NCBI GenBank assembly: GCA_007132635.1
Contig: SLOG01000085.1
Location: forward strand, 1 to 13,884
Reading direction: 5' to 3'
DNA from: Limnochordia bacterium
GTDB lineage: Bacteria > Bacillota > Limnochordia > Darwinibacteriales > SLO01
Length of the DNA stretch: 13,884 bases
Shown: in pieces, positions 6,636 to 12,120 of the stretch
Layout of the letters: the number at the start of each line of letters is the position of its first letter
Position numbering within the stretch: position 1 is the stretch's first letter
Made by a program: the position numbers and the translations under genes
The notes under the pieces: model-generated
Database searches by the model: none
Told to the model about the DNA's origin: nothing
Seen by the model: only the letters and a program-made list of their open reading frames with translations

Positions 6636-6971
6636 ATGGCTGGTGAAGCCCACAGAATTGCGCTGTTTAACGGCCCTGTCGTAACGACAAACGGCCTATA
6701 CCGGGTCTCAGACATTACCACTGATGAGGCCCAAAAGCTGGTGCGCCGTTTTGGTATTGTCTCGGCAGTGGGACACGAGGCTGCGGCAGAGGCTCTCTCA
6801 GAGCTTCTCGCTGTCCACGTGCCTATGAGGAGAATTCAATTTGTGCAGGAGATAGGCCAGTACGCGTTGGCGCTAAAAATGAACAAGCGGCCCCCCGAGG
6901 GCCGCATTCTCACCAGCGATGAGATGGAAGCTGTAGGTTACTCCTTGAAATTAATGGAACGCCTTGAGTAA
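6636..6971 (+). CDS. DUF1874 (STIV B116-like) protein, AcrIII-1/Crn2 ring-nuclease family
   Basis: This is a 111-residue cytosolic protein. The architecture matches DUF1874: an N-terminal ALFNGPVVTTNGLYRV strand, SAVGHEAAAEALSELL, a central VQEIGQYALALKMNKRPPEG and a closing GRILTSDEMEAVGY. The family includes archaeal virus AcrIII-1 and CRISPR-linked Crn2, which cut the type III CRISPR messenger cyclic tetra-adenylate, and the Bacillus ICE protein YddF. As I recall, the viral enzyme uses H47, R85 and E88. This protein has H47, R85 and E88 at those same numbers. The conserved serine near residue 11 appears replaced by proline (P14). GGAGGG precedes ATG 6636 by 4 nt. It is the last gene of the sugar operon, and no CRISPR or phage gene is nearby. 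Ring-nuclease activity is inferred; the family call is firm. Confidence 0.85.
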   Translation: MAGEAHRIALFNGPVVTTNGLYRVSDITTDEAQKLVRRFGIVSAVGHEAAAEALSELLAVHVPMRRIQFVQEIGQYALALKMNKRPPEGRILTSDEMEAVGYSLKLMERLE

Positions 6972-6996
6972 GAAACGCCTCTTTCTAGCGTTTTTC
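6971..6996. terminator. Terminator-like hairpin between convergent genes
   Basis: AAACGC (6973-6978) pairs with GCGTTT (6988-6993) around a 9-nt loop, and two more T follow on the plus strand. It begins at the DUF1874 stop and would end the six-gene plus-strand run. The stop codon of the minus-strand secreted-protein gene (6985-6987) lies inside the loop. The stem is short, so strength is uncertain. Confidence 0.5.
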
Positions 6997-7473
6997 TGCG
7001 ATAATGTAGAGGATGAACAACTCAGAAGAGGACTCGGGGATTCCGACCGCCGCAAACTCAAGCGTGGCTTGGCTGTCTGCAATAGTTCTGAGCGAGATTC
7101 TCGGATGGCGTCCGCCTCCCGTATCAGTGTTGATGACGTCACCGTAAGGGGCATAGGCAGTCAAATGAAGGTTTTCGATTCTCGGGTCAGCGATGGCAGC
7201 GATGACATACTCAGCGCCGGCGCGAAATTCTTCAACCACCAGATGCTCGTCCGGTTCTTCCATATACTCAAGGTGCAGAACTTGAATCGAATAGCCATCA
7301 TCGGCTAGTGTTTCTACCAGTGACGCAGCTTCGGTCAAAGCGTCCTGAACAAAGCCAACATCGGACTGGGGCTCAATCCAGCGGTCAGCGTCTGCAGAGC
7401 CATTCACGGCTGCCAGTCCAAAAAACGCTGTCAAGAACACGATGATAACCAGTCTTGCTCTCATCGTCATCAT
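6985..7473 (-). CDS. Secreted hypothetical protein with signal peptide
   Basis: This 162-residue protein is not one I recognise. The N-terminus is a clear signal peptide: positively charged MMTMRAR, then the hydrophobic stretch LVIIVFLTAFFGLAAV, then GSADA as a likely signal peptidase I site near residue 29. No lipobox cysteine is seen. The mature part of about 133 residues is acidic and mixed alpha/beta, with a helix-like DALTEAASLVETLADDGY and later beta-rich segments. It has no cysteines and no known catalytic motif. ATG 7473 has GAGGAGG 6 nt upstream; a second ATG follows at once. It is convergent with the sugar operon and divergent from the membrane protein gene at 7560, so it is probably transcribed alone. 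Exported or cell-wall-associated location is inferred. Confidence 0.75.
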   Translation of the reverse strand: MMTMRARLVIIVFLTAFFGLAAVNGSADADRWIEPQSDVGFVQDALTEAASLVETLADDGYSIQVLHLEYMEEPDEHLVVEEFRAGAEYVIAAIADPRIENLHLTAYAPYGDVINTDTGGGRHPRISLRTIADSQATLEFAAVGIPESSSELFILYIIAEKR

Positions 7474-7559
7474 GCAAAACCTCCTCGGTATTCACGATCC
7501 TGCGTCCTAGGAAGACCTTCGGATGCACTCATTGTCCGATTAGAAAGGGGGACTGCTCT

Positions 7560-7808
7560 ATGGATGAAACCACATGGATCCGCATTCTCGGCTTCATGCT
7601 TGTCTGCATCGTTTGGTTAACCGTCGTACGACGCCAAAAAATCCGCAGGCTCCACTGGATGTTCTTTGCCTTCGTTTTAATCATCCTCCCGTGGACCCAT
7701 CAGCTAAACTTCTTCGTAACGTTGGCGATCTACCTTGGTGCCTATTTGGCACTGCAGAAATTGGATGAACATTTGCCTTCGAAGGAACAGGAATCAGAAG
7801 GGGAGTAA
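7560..7808 (+). CDS. Small membrane protein, about three transmembrane segments
   Basis: This 82-residue protein is not one I recognise. Hydrophobic stretches are WIRILGFMLVCIVWLTVV, LHWMFFAFVLIILPW and LNFFVTLAIYLGAYLALQ, joined by a basic RRQKIRR loop and followed by an acidic, charged tail. This suggests three membrane helices. ATG 7560 is chosen because AAAGGGGG lies about 9 nt before it; the same frame is open upstream to 7455, but that part has no ribosome binding site. Its stop is 3 nt before the Nudix start, so the two are almost certainly cotranscribed. The function is unknown. Confidence 0.75.
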   Translation: MDETTWIRILGFMLVCIVWLTVVRRQKIRRLHWMFFAFVLIILPWTHQLNFFVTLAIYLGAYLALQKLDEHLPSKEQESEGE

Positions 7809-7811
7809 GCC

Positions 7812-8291
7812 ATGTTTGAACTCACAACGATCAGCGTAACGCAGAAAGGCAAACAACACGATTACAAAGTACTCATGCATCCTGGCGCGGCGGCCGTTCT
7901 GGCTATCCGGGACCAGCAGGTTCTCTTAGTTGAACAGTATAGACCAGCTGTGGCCTCTCGCCTATTGGAAATCCCAGCTGGGACTCTAGAAGCGGGTGAA
8001 AGGCCGGAAGAATGCGCTACTCGGGAGCTAGAAGAAGAGACAGGATTTCGAGCCGAATCGCTGACCAGTCTCGGGTCTGTGCTTTTGGCCCCCGGCTATT
8101 CGAGTGAGCTTCTCTATCTTTTCCTGGCCGAGTCGCTGCTTCCTGGCCACCAGAAACTAGATGAGAGCGAGGATCTTGAGGTACAATGGTTCCCGCTTGA
8201 TAGGCTGCGCTCCATGGTAATCTCTGGAGAGATTAGCGATGCGAAAACTTGCTGTGCGGTGCTCCGTTACCAAGCTTTAGAGCGGTCTTGA
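7812..8291 (+). CDS. Nudix hydrolase, ADP-ribose pyrophosphatase-like
   Basis: This 159-residue cytosolic enzyme hydrolyses a nucleoside diphosphate linked to another moiety. The full Nudix box Gx5Ex7REUxEExGU lies at residues 57-79 (G57, E63, R71, E72, E75, E76, G78). The segment before it, VEQYRPAVASRLLEIPAG, is typical of ADP-sugar and ADP-ribose pyrophosphatases. The length and the APGYSSELLYLFLA strand also fit that subgroup. GGGGAG overlaps the end of the preceding gene and serves ATG 7812. The nearest homologue class is the NudF-type ADP-ribose hydrolases of Gram-positive bacteria, but the exact nucleotide substrate is not proven. It lies between the small membrane protein gene and the Gfo/Idh/MocA gene in a three-gene run. 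Confidence 0.93.
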   Translation: MFELTTISVTQKGKQHDYKVLMHPGAAAVLAIRDQQVLLVEQYRPAVASRLLEIPAGTLEAGERPEECATRELEEETGFRAESLTSLGSVLLAPGYSSELLYLFLAESLLPGHQKLDESEDLEVQWFPLDRLRSMVISGEISDAKTCCAVLRYQALERS

Positions 8292-8328
8292 CTATCGGGA
8301 CATTCACGAATGACGGGGAGGTAATCCT

Positions 8329-9342
8329 ATGCAGGACAAGGTAAGAATAGGAATCATTGGCTGTGGTGCCATCGCGAAGCACACTCACATGCACGGTTAC
8401 AGCAAGCTGAACGAAAAGGCCGAGGTCGTCGCGCTGGCGGATCCTCTACAGTCCAACCTGCGGGCACTCGGCGCACTGCACAGCGTTGATACGCAGAACC
8501 AATACAGCACTTATCAAGAACTCTTGAGACGCGACGACATTGATGCCGTCAGTATCTGCACACCGAATTACCTGCATGCTCCGCAGACTATCGATGCCCT
8601 GCGGGCCGGGAAGCACGTTCTCTGTGAGAAGCCTATGGCCACAAACATCGAAGCAGCGAAGGCCATGGTCCAAGCAGCCGAGAAGACTGACAGGCTGCTC
8701 ATGGTAGGCTTTACCCATCGATACATGCAGCACAATCAAACCGCCCAACAGCTCATTAAGCAAGGTTCCATCGGCAAACCGTTTATGATGCGAGTTCGTT
8801 TTGCCCATGACGGCCCCTATAATTCCTGGGCAGCCACCACAGATTGGTTTTTCCGGCCTGAACAGGCTGGCGGAGGCGCTCTTCTGGACATGGGTATTCA
8901 TGCCTTGGACATCTGCCGCTTCATGCTTGGGGACATTGCGCAGGTCTTTGGTCACGTTGGCACCTTTGTTAAAGATATCCCCGTAGAGGACTCGGCCATC
9001 GTCAGCTTAGCATTCGAAAACGATGCGGCAGGCTACATCGAAGTCGGTTGGAGCAGCAAGAAAGGCGTCCTAGGTCTGGAAATCTACGGATCAGAGGGCA
9101 CGCTCATTGTCGACTACACGACACCGATTCGACTCCATCAATCGGGAGCAGGGCAGGAGTGGGTTGAGATTACAGATGCCGTAAACGACGCTGCCGTGTG
9201 TGAAATGGAACATTTTGTGGACTGTATCGTGCAGGGAGTCCAACCGTCGGCCAACCAACTAGATGGGTTTACAGCCGTTTTGCTTGCCGAAGCCGTATAC
9301 CAATCGGCCCAGACCGGTTCTGCCGTGTCACTTAGAGACTAG
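8329..9342 (+). CDS. Gfo/Idh/MocA family oxidoreductase
   Basis: This 337-residue NAD(P)-dependent sugar or inositol dehydrogenase is likely cytosolic. The Rossmann motif GIIGCGAIA is at residues 8-16, and the family EKP motif is at 100-102 (CEKPMATN) with the conserved lysine K101. The second conserved site is GGGALLDMGIHALD at 181-194, with D187 and H191 as the usual catalytic or substrate residues. The length matches the family. GGGGAGG lies 6 nt before ATG 8329. It is the last gene of the run from 7560. Its 3' end overlaps the convergent PAP2 gene by 11 nt. Family members oxidise or reduce many sugars, so the substrate is not assignable; the nearby sugar genes make a sugar substrate likely. 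Confidence 0.94.
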   Translation: MQDKVRIGIIGCGAIAKHTHMHGYSKLNEKAEVVALADPLQSNLRALGALHSVDTQNQYSTYQELLRRDDIDAVSICTPNYLHAPQTIDALRAGKHVLCEKPMATNIEAAKAMVQAAEKTDRLLMVGFTHRYMQHNQTAQQLIKQGSIGKPFMMRVRFAHDGPYNSWAATTDWFFRPEQAGGGALLDMGIHALDICRFMLGDIAQVFGHVGTFVKDIPVEDSAIVSLAFENDAAGYIEVGWSSKKGVLGLEIYGSEGTLIVDYTTPIRLHQSGAGQEWVEITDAVNDAAVCEMEHFVDCIVQGVQPSANQLDGFTAVLLAEAVYQSAQTGSAVSLRD

Positions 9343-9856
9343 CAGCAATCAAAACACGACTCAGCAGACAAACCAGGCCCAACCCCAACACGGATCCGGC
9401 TGCGACATCCGAAGGATAATGGGCGCCGTCAATTACCCGACTGGCGGCTGCCACGGCTGCCAAGACGAGAACGGCTACACCGAGGGCAGGCCAGCGAACC
9501 GCTATCACACCGGCGATCGAGAACGCCGAAACACTATGTTTACTGGGAAACGATGCGCCTCTTACTCGAACATCGAGTTTCTGTAAGCGCAAGTTTGGCA
9601 AGCCGACGCCAGGACGCGGCCGTTGAACAAACCGATGGAAGGTTAGAGTCAAGGCGATACTGAGTGCTGGGCCAAGAATATAAAGACCGAGATGGTCATC
9701 ACCGACAATCAGCAAGTACATTAAGCCAACCAGATATAGACTGGAGAAAACCCTCGACGCCCCTCGAGCTGCGACTGTCGCCACCGCGCCCAACACCGGG
9801 GATCTCTGCCCCCAATCAAAAAGAATCAAGAACAAACGTTCGTCTACGGCTGCCAC
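9332..9856 (-). CDS. PAP2-superfamily membrane phosphatase
   Basis: This membrane protein of 174 residues has about five or six hydrophobic helices and the three PAP2 motifs. Numbering from GTG 9865, motif 1 is HRFVQRPRP (77-85), where a His stands in place of the usual first Lys. Motif 2 is PSKHS (107-111), and motif 3 is SRVIDGAHYPSD (142-153), with catalytic H110 and H149 and R143. Such enzymes remove phosphate from lipid phosphates or undecaprenyl pyrophosphate at the outer face of the membrane; which one is not clear. Start GTG 9856 is chosen because GAGGTGA lies 5 nt upstream; GTG 9865 would add three residues. It starts 27 nt after the CofE-like gene, so the pair is likely an operon. 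Confidence 0.9.
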   Translation of the reverse strand: MAAVDERLFLILFDWGQRSPVLGAVATVAARGASRVFSSLYLVGLMYLLIVGDDHLGLYILGPALSIALTLTFHRFVQRPRPGVGLPNLRLQKLDVRVRGASFPSKHSVSAFSIAGVIAVRWPALGVAVLVLAAVAAASRVIDGAHYPSDVAAGSVLGLGLVCLLSRVLIAASL

Positions 9857-9861
9857 GAAGT

Positions 9862-9868
9862 TCACCTC
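9862..9868 (-). promoter_or_regulatory. Ribosome binding site of the PAP2 gene
   Basis: On the minus strand GAGGTGA matches the anti-Shine-Dalgarno sequence and lies 5 nt before GTG 9856. It overlaps the alternative start GTG 9865 and so favours the downstream codon. Confidence 0.55.
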
Positions 9869-9883
9869 GCTTACGGAAGCTGA

Positions 9884-11077
9884 CTATTTTGACTCTGGCG
9901 AGTGCTGGATAAAACCTTTCACCAGGATCACCGGAGTCCCGGCATCAGCCGAGCCGCTTACAAGATCAGCGAGACTAGCAACTACATCGCCGAGCTGTCG
10001 CGGTGTCGTGCCTTCGGCATCCATGTGATCTTGGCTACGCAGCGCGGTTTGGTGTTCGGAGAGCGACGTCTGGATCTCGGCTTCTGTTTTTCCTTCAGAC
10101 AGCAAGACGTCCGCTAAATACTTGTACTTAACGCCTTCCCGCATAACCCCCTGAAAGCCCGCGGTCGAACCAAATACAGGTTGAGGGTCTGCCAACTCGT
10201 AGATTCCGGTTGTTGGATCCTTATAGGCGCCATCGCCGTACACCAGAACCTCTACCAACACACCTGTGCGGTGATATATGCTTTCCTGAAGGTCCACCGC
10301 AAAGCCGGTTGAATCCTTCGGAGCAAGCTTGAGGCGTTCGCCCGACGACATGTTGCTGCCCAGCAGTCCCCACTCCGACCAAGCGCGGCAATCTTGATTC
10401 GAACAAATATCGGCCAATGAGATACAGCGACAACCAGCTTCTCGCAGAGCCTTCTGCGTTTTCGAGCGAGAATGAATATCGGCAGCAATGACCGCGTCCG
10501 GATTCAGTGACACAATCGCAGTCGGATCATTGGCAAGAACAATGGATGCTTTCGCACCTTCCGATTCAATGATCTCCTGGTACAGCTCTATGTAATTAAC
10601 TGCTGTAATAGGGTGGAGGAAGGCTTCGGTTAGCTCACTTTGATGAATGCAATCCTCGGGTCCCTTGTCGAGACCAGTGCCTATATCCTCTGCGGTTATT
10701 TGATTGCCAACTTCATCAAAGGGCCAAGAGAGTTGGAGAACAAGCTCGCCTTGATGCACGGCTCGGGCCAGCGCCCGCAGTATGAGCGAGAAGCGATTAC
10801 GACTAGCAATGGGAAACACCACGCCCAATCGTTGTCGAGTTTGCAGCCCGAGTTTTTCCCGTACCTCGTCAGCAATTTCGTCAACGGTGACATAGTTGTT
10901 CTGGGAACGAGCGACAATGGATTCTGTCACGCAGACGATGTCATTGTCATTCAGAAGATGGTCCTGGTTCACCTGGTCGATCAGATCAACGATCGAACTT
11001 GCGAGATCCATCTCAGGGACAATGACACCCATTTTGAGTCCAAAAGCCGCTTGACCAACATACTTGGGTAGACGCAA
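9884..11077 (-). CDS. CofE-like protein (coenzyme F420-0:L-glutamate ligase family)
   Basis: This cytosolic protein of 397 residues has a CofE-type domain. Its N-terminal part carries LLNDNDIVCVTESIVARSQ, the counterpart of the family's DGDVLVVTSKIVSKAEG. Later conserved stretches are VVFPIASRNRFSLILRALAR, the HPITAVNYIELY region, and VYGDGAYKDPTTGIYELADP near residue 280. True CofE joins glutamate to F420-0 with GTP and Mn2+ and is about 250 residues. This longer form is common in Bacillota that are not known to make F420, so the name may mislead. No cofC, cofD, cofG or cofH gene is seen. The TTG start at 11077 has AAGGAGG 8 nt upstream. It is followed by the PAP2 gene on the same strand and is divergent from the nitrilase gene. 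Confidence 0.82.
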   Translation of the reverse strand: MRLPKYVGQAAFGLKMGVIVPEMDLASSIVDLIDQVNQDHLLNDNDIVCVTESIVARSQNNYVTVDEIADEVREKLGLQTRQRLGVVFPIASRNRFSLILRALARAVHQGELVLQLSWPFDEVGNQITAEDIGTGLDKGPEDCIHQSELTEAFLHPITAVNYIELYQEIIESEGAKASIVLANDPTAIVSLNPDAVIAADIHSRSKTQKALREAGCRCISLADICSNQDCRAWSEWGLLGSNMSSGERLKLAPKDSTGFAVDLQESIYHRTGVLVEVLVYGDGAYKDPTTGIYELADPQPVFGSTAGFQGVMREGVKYKYLADVLLSEGKTEAEIQTSLSEHQTALRSQDHMDAEGTTPRQLGDVVASLADLVSGSADAGTPVILVKGFIQHSPESK

Positions 11078-11085
11078 AATAACTT

Positions 11086-11092
11086 CCTCCTT
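11086..11092 (-). promoter_or_regulatory. Ribosome binding site deciding the TTG start of the CofE-like gene
   Basis: AAGGAGG on the minus strand lies 8 nt before TTG 11077. No ATG or GTG in this frame near the N-terminus has a site as good. Confidence 0.75.
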
Positions 11093-11247
11093 CAGAATAA
11101 GTACAGGTATGTATTCTAGAGTCTAGGCCTGATGTCCTGCCCCAGCTAGCGGTATGCGGCTATTCAATGCAGGGGATTCGTCGTCTCATAGCGAAATACG
11201 TAAAGCTGAGATTTGTGCGCCCCTCGGGGCACAGGAAGGAAGATGTT

Positions 11248-12054
11248 ATGTTTAAGGTCGCAGGAGTACAGATTAACCCTATCATGAACGAGGTGGGTGC
11301 AAACCTCAAACGGGGCCGAGAGTTCATCAACAAAGCTGCAGAACAGGAAGTCGATCTTATTGTCTTTCCTGAGCTTTGGACGACAGGCTACTTTCTCTCA
11401 GAAGAAGCCTTTTGGGACTTGGCAGAAACCCCGGACGGAAGTACGATCCGCCAAATGCGCGAAGCCGCCCGCGAAGCTGATTCTGCCATCATCTGCCCTT
11501 TTGTGGAAACGGACGGGCAGAGCATATATATCGCAGCAGCTGTCATTGATCGTCAGGGGGAACTGCGCGGCGTTGTGCGGAAGAGTCTCCTTTGGGGCCG
11601 TGAACAGCAGATTTTCACTCCAGGAATCATGGAGTATCCTGTTTTCGATATGGAAGTCGGCAAGATAGGCATCCTTATCTGCTACGAAATGGAATTTCCC
11701 GAGACTAGTCGGCTGCTGACCTTAGACGGGGCCGAGATAATCGTGTGCCCCTCCGTCTGGAGTCTAGCTGCATCGCACCGCTGGGACATACAGCTTCCGG
11801 CACGTTCACTGGATAACACTGTCTTTGTTTTTGGCGTCAATACCGTAGGTAACAACAGCTGCGGCAAAAGCAAGCTAGTCAGTCCCCTGGGGGATATTCT
11901 TGCCGAAGCATCGGACCGGCGGGAGGAACTGCTCATAAGAGTCATCGATCACGGGGCTCTGCTGTGGGCACGCGAGGAAGTTCGCTACTTAGAAGATTTT
12001 AAACAGAAACTGACACCAGGAGGCGTCGGCCGCATACCGATTCCAAATTACTAG
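11248..12054 (+). CDS. Nitrilase-superfamily carbon-nitrogen hydrolase
   Basis: This 268-residue cytosolic enzyme has the complete Glu-Lys-Cys triad of the nitrilase fold. E42 is in VFPELW, K112 in VRKSLLWGREQ and C145 in LICYEMEFPE. It would hydrolyse a carboxamide or a related C-N bond; amidases such as omega-amidase and N-carbamoyl hydrolases share this motif spacing. ATG 11248 is chosen because AGGAAGGA lies just upstream. The same frame is open from 11167, but those residues are not family-like. The length of about 270 fits the superfamily. It is transcribed alone, divergent from the CofE-like gene, and ends at a strong hairpin. The 170 nt before it contain no clear promoter by eye; a small GC-rich inverted repeat (11216-11232) lies just ahead of the ribosome binding site. 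The substrate is unknown. Confidence 0.92.
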   Translation: MFKVAGVQINPIMNEVGANLKRGREFINKAAEQEVDLIVFPELWTTGYFLSEEAFWDLAETPDGSTIRQMREAAREADSAIICPFVETDGQSIYIAAAVIDRQGELRGVVRKSLLWGREQQIFTPGIMEYPVFDMEVGKIGILICYEMEFPETSRLLTLDGAEIIVCPSVWSLAASHRWDIQLPARSLDNTVFVFGVNTVGNNSCGKSKLVSPLGDILAEASDRREELLIRVIDHGALLWAREEVRYLEDFKQKLTPGGVGRIPIPNY

Positions 12055-12067
12055 GAAAGCCTGCATT

Positions 12068-12113
12068 TCAAAGCGAAACACCCCTCTCGCATGAGAAGGG
12101 TGTTTCGCTTTGA
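12068..12113. terminator. Long bidirectional terminator hairpin
   Basis: A 16-bp perfect stem (12068-12083 with 12098-12113, core AAAGCGAAACACCC) closes a 14-nt loop in which TCTC and GAGA can pair further. It lies 13 nt after the nitrilase stop and 7 nt after the alpha-mannosidase stop, so it serves both convergent genes. No T run follows on either strand beyond the A/T-rich stem base. Confidence 0.75.
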
Positions 12114-12120
12114 TGGCAAT

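Noticed and set aside
6888..6906. GC-rich hairpin (GCGGCCC/GGGCCGC) in the DUF1874 gene as a terminator
   Set aside because: It lies within conserved coding sequence (KRPPEGR) and is not followed by T residues; codon choice explains it.
6636..6971. A chorismate mutase (AroH-type), suggested by the small size and the RidA neighbour
   Set aside because: The VGHEA, VQEIGQ and RPPEGRILT motifs fit DUF1874 and not the AroH fold.
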